Below are positions 1 to 11,643 of a stretch of DNA of 64,000 nt, piece after piece. A program made the translations under genes and the position numbers. The notes under the pieces were generated by a model. The model was not told where the DNA came from. It saw only the letters and a program-made list of their open reading frames with translations, and did not search any database. How positions within the stretch are numbered: the first letter of the stretch is position 1; each line of letters begins with the position of its first letter. The stretch lies in assembly GCA_965153455.1 (NCBI GenBank), contig OZ234500.1:7998001-8062000 (forward strand), given 5' to 3'. This DNA is from Sphagnum compactum. Its lineage: Eukaryota > Bryophyta > Sphagnopsida > Sphagnales.

Positions 1-656
1 TACATCTTTATTCACAGGATGCAGAATTGTGATCATCATACAAGTGATTACCGGTGATATGGGAGCTCAGTGGTATTGAAAAGCATAACGTCAGCCACAG
101 ATTTGGTGCCACTTGGTACACTTCCTATTCCTTCCTGAAATTGAGACCATGGATTTGTCTGTGAGAGCATCTATCTAGGGATTGTTTAGGATACCAAACC
201 AGAGATAGCATTAGGAACAATGCCAAGAGCAAACATTAAGGAACAAAATAGTGGTGTGGAGTTTTACACTGGATCTATGCTCCCTGGGCCAGTATTCATG
301 GTTTGTCTCGGAAAAAAACCGAAAGAGCTCTAATGTCCCCTCCTCTTCATCCAGCTGAAGTAAAATCCAGGAAAGAAAAACACTCAATTGCTTTTTCAGT
401 TTTCAAAAACTCATGACCCATATAACACTGTGCCGTACATAACAAGAAGACTAAGATCCTCTTTTGTAGAATACTATGTTCAACAAAAACATACACCACA
501 CAGTGGTGCTGTTGAGCAATTCAAGGAGAAACAGACATACATGAAACATTGTAATTCAATGAACAGACACTATCATCATTTGGCACACCTTTCCATGGCC
601 TAGATTCAGAAAGAGCGTTGCAGCAGGTAGCTCTCTGCGGTGGCCATCTCCATTAC
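1..656. other. left-edge region, no gene assigned
   Basis: No reading frame here resembles a known protein. It lies downstream of the last recognised minus-strand exon of the WASH-like gene, so it may hold an intron and further 3' exons. On the minus strand around 310-350 there is a short acidic open stretch after an AG (LDEEEGTLELFRFF), but its reading phase does not fit the phase-1 donor at 657/656, so I do not join it. Confidence 0.4.
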
Positions 657-1801
657 CCCCAAATAAGGGAGTGAAATCAATAGCATCAGGTGGAATCTTT
701 GGGTACTTTGCACTTGCATAAAGTTTTGTAGCCCGTTTGGTTCCAGAGAGTGCTTCAACTTTTGCCTAACACCCAATCATAAGAGTTCATCAGTACATCT
801 GGCCTCCAGTACGAGCAATCCCAATCTCTCACTGATGGCCTCAGCTTTCATCACAGGCAACTTCCCATGCAGGGGATAAGCTATCAAAAAACACTTGCAT
901 GGGATTACAAACACAAAGCAAATCACCATGATGTCCAAGGTACATGCATTGTCCTATTTACAAGAGGATTACTTCTTTCACATCCTCTTGTACAATTCAC
1001 AGCCACCTTGACTACAGGATTAGAGATGAGCTATGGCGTGGAGTGAAACAATGAAGTACTCTGTGTACCTGTGTTGCCTGAATTCTGGTTGAGAGCTCAT
1101 GAAGCCGCTGATGCTCCAGGCCTACCTGTGCCCGATAACAACACACAATTTCAATCTGAGGCCAACATGTGACATGAGTATATAGTTTTGTCTTTGTTAG
1201 ATAACATGGAAAGAAACAGAGATCTTGCCCGAGAGACTAGGTCTCAAATTGATCATTCTCAGAATCCCACAGTTCCCAAAACCTAAGAATTCTTTTCCCA
1301 GTAACTGGAAAATTGTTCATTCTTTCCTGGTATGTTCAGTTCTCTCAACTCAGGATCAAAAACAAGCTCTCTGATCTGTTTGTACAAAACCCACAAAGAT
1401 TTTTCTGTGCTCACTCATGATAAACCCAACCCTAAAACTAAGATCTGGATTCTGCAATCTATTATTGATGAGGAAGCTGCTTGAAAAATACCACAAATCT
1501 GCTGCCTCCAAAGTTTATGCAATCCAGACTGAAACCTAAAATCTATTGTGCAAATCCATACATGAAGAGCAAAGAGGAGCTTCTAAACCCAGCAATTCTT
1601 TCTTTACAGAAAACCCACATCCTGAACTTGAAAGACAACAATAGTGGATTGATATGACAGAGGTAGAAGAAGAAGGAGCATGGTGGTTTACTCGGGTAGT
1701 GATGACATTGAAGATAGAATCAGCAGCATCATGAAGCTCCAGCAGAGTCTGGCAGATCTTCCGATAAGTATCTGCCTTCTCCTTCATTTTTCTCTTGCAC
1801 T
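657..1801 (-). CDS. WASH complex subunit 1-like protein, WAHD1 domain (partial, three exons)
   Basis: WASH activates the Arp2/3 complex on endosomes in animals and many protists, nucleating branched actin. Three minus-strand exons join in frame: 1801-1692, 1125-1069 and 765-657. The introns are phase 0 with donors GTAAAC and GTACAC and acceptors CAG and TAG; the last exon ends in phase 1 at a GTAATG donor. The joined peptide carries DAADSIFNVITTRV, then LEHQRLHELSTRIQ, then AKVEALSGTKRATKLYASAK followed by YP. As I recall animal WASH1, its WAHD1 segment (DIFSRIS..., AKIEKIKGSKKAIKV, SSAKYP) lines up without gaps. The first exon is helix-rich and Lys-rich. The start exon is not secure: a 12-codon candidate at 1954-1919 (LQPYDSRLLLRL) has plausible splice ends. 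The proline-rich and VCA parts are not found and may lie past the left edge or be absent. SCAR/WAVE was considered but fits worse. Expression is unproven. Confidence 0.6.
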
Positions 1802-2663
1802 CTGACCAGCAGCAGCAAATTCGTGGCAACACAAACAAAAAAAATTAAACAGCAGGATTCTTCATTCCAGCTTCTCCAGATCCAACAAATCTTTGGGATC
1901 TTTGGATCAGCCACTGACCAGTCTCAAGAGCAAACGAGAGTCATATGGCTGCAGCTGAATCCTAACAACACAACAATACTAAACTTTGCACGATTGCAAT
2001 AATCTTCTCCGCGGAACTAGATCAGTTCAAAGCAGAGAGTAGCAAGCAAGCAACAAGGAAACAGCAAAGAACCTTAAGAGTTGTGGCGTTTTTGGTCGCC
2101 ACACTTAGCACCTTGTTTGCTTTGTGGGGGGTTCAAAGATCTTCTCGCAATGCACGATTTCTCAATCATCAAATGGGTACACGCTAGATCGGAAACGGCG
2201 ATCGACTTTTTCTCTCTAGCGACTTCACAGATGTCAACAAGAAGGAGACCAGCAACCCACCCATCACGCATATATAGCTCTTCTTCATACCAGAAGACAG
2301 GACGAAGATGATCTAAACGGCAGCTGCAGCATTAGGAAGGAATTCTCCCTTCATCAAGAGCTGACCCAACAAGACGCGTGATGCTAATAATGCAGTAGTA
2401 GTTCCAATCTATGGTTTCCGCTGCTTACTCATTCCTCGCTTGATTCCGAGAGTTGGGTTTCGTTGCTGCTGCTGTCTCCAGAAGAAGAAGCTCTCCATAT
2501 CTTGTGTCCAGATTAGGGTTAGGGTTTATGGGTTGAGGGAAACGCATACGAATGCGATGATCTCGGAAACTCTGGGGAGAAGAGGACGTAGATCTTGGAA
2601 CTCTGGTGGAGAGAAGAGGACGAAGATCATGGTCGGAACTCTGATGGAGAGAAAAGGACGAAG
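1802..2663. promoter_or_regulatory. divergent intergenic region with telo-box
   Basis: This interval separates the minus-strand WASH-like gene from the plus-strand CAF-like gene and probably carries both promoters. A TATATA run lies at about 2270-2276. A telo-box (AGGGTTT-type, here ATTAGGGTTAGGGTTT) sits at 2512-2527; such boxes are common in plant promoters and leaders of organelle-biogenesis and translation genes. A three-nucleotide-body upstream ORF (ATG ATC TAA) occurs at 2308-2316. Transcription start sites cannot be fixed from sequence alone. Confidence 0.45.
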
Positions 2664-2670
2664 ATGATCT
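2565..2670 (+). repeat. three-copy imperfect tandem repeat in CAF-like leader
   Basis: Three copies start at 2565, 2597 and 2635. Each begins GGAA(A)CTCTG and continues with a GGAGAGAAGAGGACGAAGAT-like block; periods are 32 and 38 bases. The last copy ends on the CAF-like start codon (GACGAAGATGATCT). A partial fourth match (GGACGAAGATGATCT) lies upstream at 2301-2315. Confidence 0.85.
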
Positions 2671-5032
2671 TTGCCTTCAAGCTCGCGAGATCTTCTTCTT
2701 TTTCTACCGCTGCTGGAACAGGTGGGCTCTTGGAAGCAGCAGTGCGACAGGTCTTTCTCTGGTGCGAAGGGAAGCGAGGACAAGGGTCAGGCTTCTCGAC
2801 AGTATTATTGAGCTGCGGGAATTCTTCTTCTTCCGCAGCAGCAAGAATTTGTAGAAACGATTCTGTGGGCAGGTACGTTCTTGGTGGTGGTGGGGCAGAA
2901 GAATCCCTCTTCTCCTCCACCTCCTCCATCGTCACCCCCTCTTGTGGGTGGTCTTCTTCTTTACGTCATCTCTCTTGGGCTCCGTGGAGTTCCGTGAGAT
3001 GGGTTTCTTCTTCTTCGAGAGAAATCAAAGAAGAAGAAGAAGAAGAAGATGAGATAGACCCATTGTCAGGAAGTTCAGAGAAAACACTGCTGTCGACAAA
3101 ACCCTCCACCACCTCCTCCTCTTCTTCTCAAGCTCCTTCTGCACAACCGGATTGTGAGTACCATTTCAGCTACACTGAAATCCCGAGAGTTGCACCGATT
3201 GCATATCGAGAACAACCCCAGTTCTCACCATTTGGACCAGGTCCACCTGACAATCCCTGGATAGAGAAACCAAGCAGAAGGAGTGCATTGCCAGAATTCA
3301 ACTCCTTTGCTGGAGGACGATCATCATCAGGAGGGTTGAAAGCAGGAAGAAAAGCAGTGAAGACAAGAGAGGAGATTCTAGGAGAGCCTCTTACCAAGAG
3401 AGGAGTGAAAGATCTGGTTGAGCTTTGTGATAAAGAAAACCGACAGATCAATCTTGGTATGTATATATGTACCCTTTTTGCTCCCATCTATCTACCAGCA
3501 CCCATTGCAGACCCACAAAGAAAATTTATCCTTGTCACAAAAGCAAGAAAATCTTGGATGGGTACCCATGGAGCAGCAACAAACCCAACTGACTGACTGA
3601 CTGATGCATGTTTGCTGCTGTCTGTGATGTGGTGTGGTGGTGGGGTTTAGGAAGAGATGGGTTGACACACAACATGCTGGATCTTGTGCACCAACACTGG
3701 CGGAGACGACGGGTCTGCAAGGTAACATGCAAAGGTGTTCCGACAGTTGATATGGACAATGTGTGCAACAAGCTTGAGGTTTGTGCATTCTCTCTCCCTC
3801 TACTAGTGACAATTGTATATGAACTAGAACCACATACGGATCATGGTTTCTCTCTCTCTCTCAAACGCACAAGAAGAGAAGAGTGCAGCAGTCATTGTAA
3901 TGCACGGAAAAAGAAAAACCTGCTGCTTCACACTTCTCTGATGAGATAGTGGGTTTCTGGAGATGTGTCTCTTTTGCTGAAGAAACTGGAATTTCTTTTT
4001 GAGAATCTTTTGAGGAAGAATTTCAGTTGTAGAGATGTCTGAGAGAGAGAGCTTTTGGGGTTTTTTGATGGTGCCAGGAGAAGACAGGAGGGCAGATAAT
4101 TCATCGCAAAGGTGGTGTGGTGTACCTGTTCCGAGGTCGCCACTATGATCACAAGAGCCGTCCTCAGATTAGGCTCATGCTTTGGAAACCACCACCGCCT
4201 ATATATCCACCCCTTATTCGACGAGTGCCAGAGGGTCTCTTGCGAGAAGAAGTGGATGCAATGCGCAAGGCTGGTCATGGTCTTCCTGCACTTTGTAGAC
4301 TTGGTAAGCACTGGGAGCAAAATTGGGGTTTTGGATACCAGGTTTTTATGCAGTATCCATTCTTCAAGATCCTTAAAGCAGATTTGCTGAGAAGAGGGGG
4401 GGGAGTATGAGGGGGACTGCAGCAAAGAATGGAACGTATTTGACACTTGTGAAGGATGTGCGCAAGGCGATGAAGACTGATGAGCTTGTGAAGGTGGATT
4501 GCAAGGGATTAAACCCCAGCGACATGAAGAGAATTGGAGCGAAGCTCAAGGTCTCACATCCTTGCCACTGCTTTTGTGTGCCATGTGCTTTGAGTGGTCT
4601 TTCACTGTCAATCTTTTGCAGCTAGGATTTCAATTCTGGAACTTGGAAGGAGTTTGCTGAAGAAGAGAAGGAGGAAACCATGATTTCCTTGTCTGCAACT
4701 GACTGATGAACTCTCTTCTGTGGCAGGAATTGGTCCCATGTGTGCTGCTTTCTTTTGACAAAGAATGTATCTTGATGTGGCGGGGTCGAAACCTGCAGTC
4801 AAACACTGATGACGATGAACAGGATGGATCCAGGAAACCGTCTGAAGTGCTTCTGTCTGAAGAAGGCAAAGAAATTTTGCATCAAGCTTTGTGCAAAGAT
4901 GGTGACTTCATACTCAATTTTGAGGAAAGCAACAAAGCCCCGACAACTGATGCTGCTGCTGATTCCACACATGACACAAGCAGTGAGCTGCTACTAGGGC
5001 AAGTGATGAGTGTGAGCAATATTGACAGATAG
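2664..5032 (+). CDS. CRS2-associated factor-like protein, two CRM domains (organellar group II intron splicing)
   Basis: CAF proteins bind RNA through CRM domains and, in flowering plants, work with CRS2 in splicing chloroplast group II introns; related members act in mitochondria. Exons are 2664-3456, 3651-3778, 4078-4303, 4423-4550 and 4727-5032, giving 526 residues. All introns have GT/AG ends and phases match. The N terminus ([16 protein letters not shown]) is Ser-rich with few acidic residues, as in a transit peptide; which organelle is unclear. An acidic run (EEEEEEDE) follows. The family signature [10 protein letters not shown]...SPFGPG...NPW lies near residues 165-200. CRM 1 spans roughly 240-335 ([28 protein letters not shown]) and CRM 2 roughly 360-450 ([42 protein letters not shown]). 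The Asp/Ser-rich tail is unlike anything I know. The start is the first in-frame ATG; the frame stays open upstream to 2595 without another ATG. Confidence 0.9.
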
Positions 5033-7139
5033 ACAGCATCAATGAACCACAATTCATCTCAGGATATGAGTGATGACATCTTAGCAGCAAACTGAACTGC
5101 CATTGGTTAACTTGTGGAGCTTCAGCTACGAGATCTAGAGAATCAGAAGTTGTGCATGGCACGTAGGGTTTAAGATTCATGGTTTAATAGGGTTCAAGGC
5201 TCACAGGGCACATGGTGTGTGTGTTGAGGTTCAGATTCCTCAGTCTCCACCCCCACAAATTGATCCACAAACATTATACTATCCTCCTTGTTCACCCTCC
5301 TCTTATGATTTCATCATTATAATTTAAATTCCTGATGTTCGACTTGCTCACTTCACCAGGAATTCTAAGGTGCTCCAGACTCTCATATGTACCTCGGGTT
5401 GCAACAATTGGTTCATAGGTTGTGAGATTGGTGCCCAGCTGAGAATCCTCCAGGAGCAGCAGCAGCAGTGGAATAGAGAACAGAATTTGAGAGCCTCTGA
5501 TTCGACACCCAAATTGGCTTTGGATGATAACACATAAATATACTAGAAGAAAATTTACTGTCTGTTGCAAAGAAAAACTGTCTTTTGCAAGTCTTGTTTT
5601 ATGCAATGAAAGGTATCATATGCAACTAAAATATTAGTTGAAAAAATAATTTTTCTTCATAGTTAATTGATGTCTTTCTTGTTGAAAAATTTCCTTCATG
5701 AAGATCAGGCATCATGATTGTGTCAATGTTTATATAAAGCTTCTAAAACAAATGGATGCAAATGAAAACCATTACTTGATGTCTTTGTGTTATAAATCAG
5801 ACTGATTTATGTGCACTCCAGAAGTCTAAGTAAATTACCAATTTGAAGGGACAAAGTGTCTTGCTTACCACTTCGATGGATTCGAAATTGATGTTGGTTA
5901 TGACCAGTGTTGGACGGTTCTTAGAATTGGGGATAGGCACCATCCAGCTATCAACCTGGGTGTATACCCACATACCCATCAGTTCTCAAAAATCTCAAAA
6001 CAACTAATTTTGGTATATCATTGCAGCTCTCAAGAAAAAAGAGTCAAAGAACCGCTGGCGCTTTGCCAGTTCTTTTATGGAAGCCGTTGATTCTTTGAGG
6101 TTTTTGAAATGTGACCAGAATGGGTTGACAGTTCTTTGCTGATTCAGAAATGTTTTAAAGAACTGGAACGGGGCCGATTCTTTAGAAATTCAAAGAGCTG
6201 CCCGACACTGGTTATGACTGAAGTCCTAGAATTACTGATGCAGCAGACCTGGCCAGTGTAACTAGTGAACTGTTGCTGGTTTTGCTAACAAAATCTGCTC
6301 AGTTAGCTTTAGCACCTGTGATCAGCCAGATAGCTGCAGTAGAGCTATGGGGTGCAGTGAGGCAGATTGACAAGCTGAAATTCAACATGCACACACATGA
6401 TGATGACATCACAGGACTCTACTCTGAATCCAGGAAGATGCACACAAGTTGAATCCAAAATTATAACTACTCTCACTAAGATTCCAAACATGCAGTCCTA
6501 GCTGAATAATTTTCCAACTCTAGTCACATCCAACATGCATGCTACGGAAAATTCTAACATGCAGGTTACAGAATATTTCAACATACATGTAAAAGCTGAA
6601 TATTCCAACACACACAGGCTGCTGAATATTCCAACACACATAGACTGATGAATATTCCAACATAGAGAGAGAGAGAGAGAGAGAGAGGCTGCCACCATGA
6701 CTTGCCTGCTGCAGAGTTGTTGGAAGAATGGGTCAAGAATGGGCCACCCACATACCATTTAGAAAGTGTCTAAGAGCAGCTGGGAGTGTCTAAAAACAGA
6801 CATGACTACTAGAGGAGGAGCAAGCAATCCTAGATCTAGTTGCAAGCAACAATCACTTAATATACTTTGCTCTGCAACCAGGTAATTGATGAATTGATCA
6901 CATGTGTGGCAGCGTGGTTTCTCTTTTCCTGGGCTTTCTTCCTGTGTGATCTCTGCAATCCCCAAATTCTTTGCAAGTAAGTTTCTCTGGAGAATAATAA
7001 TAATTTAAGATGTTGTTGCAGAAATGTTGCAAGTTAGCCATGATTTGATCTACACTGCAACTGAGCCTGCTAGCTCGCTGAGTTCCTTTTCTTTTTTGTT
7101 TTTGTGATCAGATTCTCTGTATAAAACAGATCATGAATT
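5033..7139. other. 3' flank and spacer, no gene recognised
   Basis: The 3' UTR of the CAF-like gene should lie in the first few hundred bases. A plus-strand open stretch at about 5358-5537 (Gln run, QEQQQQWNREQN) and an overlapping minus-strand one at 5292-5606 resemble nothing known. At about 6035-6185 there is a segment rich in AAAGAAC / GTTCTTT words in both orientations, suggesting a decayed inverted-repeat element. The rest is described under the minisatellite entry or shows nothing I can name. Confidence 0.4.
6547..6688 (+). repeat. 27-bp minisatellite followed by (GA)n
   Basis: Five imperfect copies of a GAATATTCCAACACACA-type unit start at 6547, 6571, 6598, 6624 and 6650, with spacing 24-27 bases. 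Divergence falls from left to right: the last three are nearly identical, the first two drifted. A pure AG/GA run follows at 6664-6688. Confidence 0.9.
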
Positions 7140-8820
7140 ATGGGTCTTGATCAGAACTTAACCGTCTTGAATTCTTTCTTGAAGAATTTAAATTCACTCT
7201 CAAAGCCCATGAGTTGCAGCTACATTCGATCCATTGCTGCAAGTTTTTTGATCTGCACTCACCCTCCTCCTCCTCCTTTGAGTTTGTGTTCGAGATCATC
7301 AGCTCCTCATGAGCTACGAGATTCAAGTAGAATGCTTTTTGATCAACCCATGATCAGGAAGAAGTTGCTCTTGAAGCAGCCGCATATCACTTCTTCCTTT
7401 GGGTTCATTGCTGGTGGTGGCGGCGGTGGTGTTGATCACAAAGTTCCTTCTCTTCCCACTGTGCAGACAGAGAGCGTGCTGGGATTAGGACGTGCAGCAG
7501 CAGCTGCAGCAAGCGTTAATAACCTTGGGAGCAGCAGAGTTGGCAGCTGCAAGAAGTTTGGATCTGCAGTAGTTGGAGCCAGGTGCTTGCAACAACAATC
7601 AATGGCAGAACCAAACAAAGAAAAGATCAAGGAGATCTTGGCTTCAAATCTGGACCCTGCGGAGAAGCTAAGGCTGATAGTGGAGGAACAGAGACTAGTC
7701 GACAAGCAGAATGTGCGTGAGGCAGTGGCGATGCTCAGCCCGGAGGAAAGGGAGGAGCTGGACCGAAGAGCTCGTGCCGGAGAAGTTGTCGTCCCTGGAG
7801 GCACTGGTGGCAAAAGCCTGGAAGCACAAATCCATCTTGCTGAAGGTGCAGATTGAGGCTTTTGTTTCTAGAGAAGCTAGTTCTCTCCCCGATTTTGTTA
7901 CAACTTTTGGGTGCATTGCAGAACTGATCCTGAGCTTGATGGTTTGTGATCCGGTGGTGGGATTGTTTGTCAAGGTCGGGCTAAGGGTGGCAAGCACCGA
8001 GCGGAGCATCTGGGGAAGGAGGGATATCAGGAGATGGGGAGGAAAGGAGGAGCAGCTGCGGGACTGTCAAGCACTGGGGAAGAAGCTGAAACTAGAGAGA
8101 CGACACCTGCAGCTCAAGACACTGGTCCAGAAGCCAACAAAGAGAAGATCAAGGAGATCTTGGCTTCAAATCTGGACCCTGCAGAGAAGCTCAGGCTGAT
8201 AGTGGAAGAACAGAGACTAGTCGACAAGGAGAATGTCCGTGAAGCTGTGGACATGCTCACACCTGAAGAGAGGGAAGAACTCGACAGGAGAGCTCGTGCT
8301 GGTGAGGTTGCTGTTCTTGGTGGCACTGGTGGCAAAAGCTTGGAAGCCCAAATCCACCTTGCTGAAGGTAAGAGACAAAACGTACTCTTCTTCCTTGAGG
8401 CTTGCACATTCTCAAGATCATTCCCCCATTACCCAATTGCCCCAGGATGTGCAATCTGACCTCAGTCCCATTTGGAAGTTCACCTTCCTGCACTCTCTAG
8501 AGGCTCTAGATCAGCTTTCGATGTTTCAGGCAGCTAGCTATCCGGAAGATGATGCGCAGCATTGCACGTGCAAATTGTTGTGCTTACAAAATTGCTAGTG
8601 CAGAGCTTGATGATCCTGGAATTGGGGTTTTGGCTGGAGAATGGTAACTTGATCAATGGGTTTGTGTGGGATGTTGATCTTGCTGTAAATTTCTTCTTAA
8701 AACTTAGGTCGGAGCAAAGGGGGAAAGCATCGAGCATCACAGTTGGGGAGAGAAGGTTATCAGGAGATGGGGAAGAAGGGAGGATTGTCAAGCACTGGGT
8801 CTGAATCACCTGAAGAGTAG
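7140..8820 (+). CDS. group 1 (Em-like, LEA_5) late embryogenesis abundant protein with two modules
   Basis: Em-type LEA proteins are hydrophilic, mostly disordered proteins that protect cells during drying. Exons 7140-7845, 7975-8367 and 8708-8820 give 403 residues. Each module has a Lys/Glu-rich segment ([20 protein letters not shown], then [15 protein letters not shown]), the Em core ([17 protein letters not shown]), a phase-1 intron inside the Gly codon of LAEG, then the Em repeat motif ([18 protein letters not shown] in module 1, [18 protein letters not shown] in module 2). Modules cover about 159-261 and 290-390. The usual Em protein is about 90-110 residues with one motif block, so this is an in-gene duplication that carried the intron. 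Ahead of module 1 lie about 150 residues that are Ser-rich with Arg/Lys and a Gly run, possibly organelle-targeting. A TATAAAA at 7120-7126 is only 14-20 bases upstream of the first ATG, so translation may begin at 7209 or at 7602 (MAEPNKEK). No ACGTG-type ABRE was seen nearby. Confidence 0.88.
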
Positions 8821-11643
8821 GGAGTGCCAATTGATGAGTCCAAATTCCAGACCAAAAGCTGAAGTTGTTCACAAAAAAAAAAAAAATGGCCATGATCATA
8901 TATATCATCTTCCAAGTTCAGAGCTTGATAGTCATGTCAAATGTATAAATTCAGATGCGGCAAAGCAAATACCCCAGTTCTAATATTACCTCTGAAGGCT
9001 CATGAGGACCATAACCATTACTTCTTGGTCAATGGAGAACTTTGCAGAGGTGATGATGGGAGTTGAGCTTGCTTGCTGTATGTGTGCATACACACAGTTT
9101 TGTAGGTTAACCTGTGCAGGGAACTTAGGAATGTGAGTAGCAGGACTGAATGTGCAGAGGGAAAGAGATGATAGTAGTTAACACTGGCTGATTTTTGTGT
9201 TTTCTGTGTACACACAAAAGTTGTGTAGATGACTCGGTGTGATCGCAAAATCGGAGCTTGCATACATGTGTGTTTGGCAACAATGTTGTGAGTTCACATG
9301 CAGGATTATAGAGGAGGATCTGAGGTTTTGCAATGTCAAGTACCAAGTTCCATAGTAGAGAGAGTGTTGTCAAAAGTGGTTGATGATGGATCACATGTGG
9401 CAGCAAGCAATCTGCTCTCCTCTTTGTGGAGATGACGTGTTCATGAATGATCTTTGTTGTACACATGTGGAATTTCTGCTCATATAACCAGTTTTGGATC
9501 CCCAGGAAGGGGCAAACAGTTTGGTGATCAATAGTGTCAATTTGAATTGTGCCATCAACTTCTACATTGGTGATGGTGCAATTGATGAGCAAGGTGGAAA
9601 ATTATCAGCCTAAAGTTGCTTGTGACAGAAGAAAGAAAGAAAGAAAGAACTGTATTGGTGGAGGTGAAAGTCAGGTAGCTTTGATGCTTGCAAAAGTTGT
9701 AAGTGGGTGGGTTGTTGAATCCTACCAGACTCTTGATGAATTTTTGGTTGGTGAATGGTTATGTATACAGGAATGCTAGCAATTTTGGTAGAGGAGCATG
9801 TCACTGGAAGCAAACAGCTTTGATTAAACTTGTTGAAAGGGCAATAAACAATCAACCCTAATTATCTTGGAATCTGGAGGATAGGACTCAAATGAGGTCA
9901 GGGTTGTAGGAATCCTGATCTCTGGGTAAAGATTCAATATCACCCTGTTGCTTGCTTTACTTGGAAGATGCAACTAGGGTTCCCACACAACAGAAGTGAC
10001 AGTAAAAGCTTTACAACAGGATCACCTGCTGAGAGGCAACAACACCACATGAAATTCTCATTTTTTGCACACAGATGTACTAACAAAAGAAAATTTCTTC
10101 TTTTGATATAAGAGTTAGTAGAAAGATTTGTCCATCTCCACTTTGCTCTTCACCTAAATTTATAGAATAGTACTTACTACTATGTAGCTTTGAAATTTGC
10201 TTCTTTTCTATGCTAACTTGTGTTGTTGAATCTTTCTCTGGATGTGAAGATCTTCAGCTGTTTAGGAGTCAGAAACACACATGAAATTATTTTTTCCAAA
10301 GATCACAAAACTGGAGCTCTGGATCAACAGTTGTGTGTATGAATATCCTGTGCGGAGATAACTTGTTTCTCCAGTATCAAACTCGAGCATCAACAACAAT
10401 ATCCTTGCCCACCTACCAAGGCAAGGCCAACAAATGTTTAACCCAGGCCCATCCAAAGTGGCTTGTCTTTGGAGAATGGGGATTCAGGAGCCAAAACTGC
10501 TAGCAATTAAAAACCATAAGCTTGAAATTACCATTGTTGACACCCATGTCTGGCATGATCTCGCTTCAGAAATGGGTATCAGTAGCCTCAATTCAAATGT
10601 ATGGAATGTTGGTTAGTTTAGTATTAAGAAAATTTTAGAATAAATTTTGACACAAATGTCGTCGTACTTGAATCTTCACCTTGAAACTTCAACAAATCTG
10701 CCAAATCCAGTTGGGATTAGGGATCTACAAAGTTCCCTTTAATTCAACAGACCAATTAAAGAAAATTATTAGATCTGGACCATTTTCATTATTTGCAAAT
10801 TATATAGTGTCTTTTGTACTATGGATGATCAATCATCCATTGTTGAGGTGTTCAAGGAAGACAATGGCAATGCAAGACAATAATAAACCATATACCAACC
10901 TCTATAAATGTATCAAAAATTGTATTAAAAAAACTACATCCAAACAAGCAGTCAAGAAATCGGCATGATTGCCAAGTTAACCTCTTTTTTTATGTTAGAA
11001 ATATTGTTTGATCCTTTTGAAAGTTTGTAGTTATTTTGCTATTCAAACCTTTTTTTTGTGCCATTTAAGACTGTTGCCAAATTCGTCACTGTTGTCTCTT
11101 AAACTCTAAATTCTAATGCAATGTAAGAGTCTCCATTTGTAGTACAAGCTTCAAACACCATCTCAATTGATGTATAAGCTTCAAGTAATGATCACTAGGT
11201 TTATTGCACACCAATAAATATTTCATGTTGTTGTAGGAGAGTTCAAGTTGTATTGCATCAAAATTTTCAAGGTGTTGTTGAGTTATTGCAAGTTGTTTGG
11301 GAAGAAGCAATGGAGTGGAAGTGTATGACTTGCAAAAGTTTCAAGCCAAAGCCTATGGCTCATGTAAGTTTTTTTGTTTTTTGTTTAGAATCCATGGCCA
11401 TGAAATATTTGTGGAAGTGGACTCCTATACTAAACAATGTCTTGCTAGGGTGCTTGTGAATGGCACAAATCTTTTTGACAAAGAAGTCCCCTCCAATGGA
11501 TGAATGTTAGTGGAGAAATGAATGCGAGCTTCATGTATATTATGTTGTGTTACTTTAGTTTACAATGCAATGTTCCTTGTTGAAATAATTGAATGTGCAC
11601 AAGTGAGGATTGGGCATCTGTGTGAATTTGGGTGTTGCATTCC
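8821..11643. other. spacer, no gene recognised
   Basis: About 2.8 kb with GC falling toward the right. The LEA 3' UTR should occupy the start, where a poly(A) tract lies at about 8873-8885. Short open frames exist, for example 11297-11503 plus (MGRSNGVEVYDLQKFQAKAY...), but none resembles a protein family I know and none has clear splice partners. Confidence 0.4.

Noticed and set aside
310-350. LDEEEGTLELFRFF on the minus strand as the next WASH-like exon
   Set aside because: Needs a phase-0 junction while the preceding exon ends in phase 1; the phase-1 reading hits a stop at once.
815-885. Minus-strand stretch reading HGKLPVMKAEAISERLGLL between WASH-like exons
   Set aside because: The flanking exons join in phase and align continuously to WAHD1 without it, and its reading frame meets a stop soon after; at most an alternative exon.
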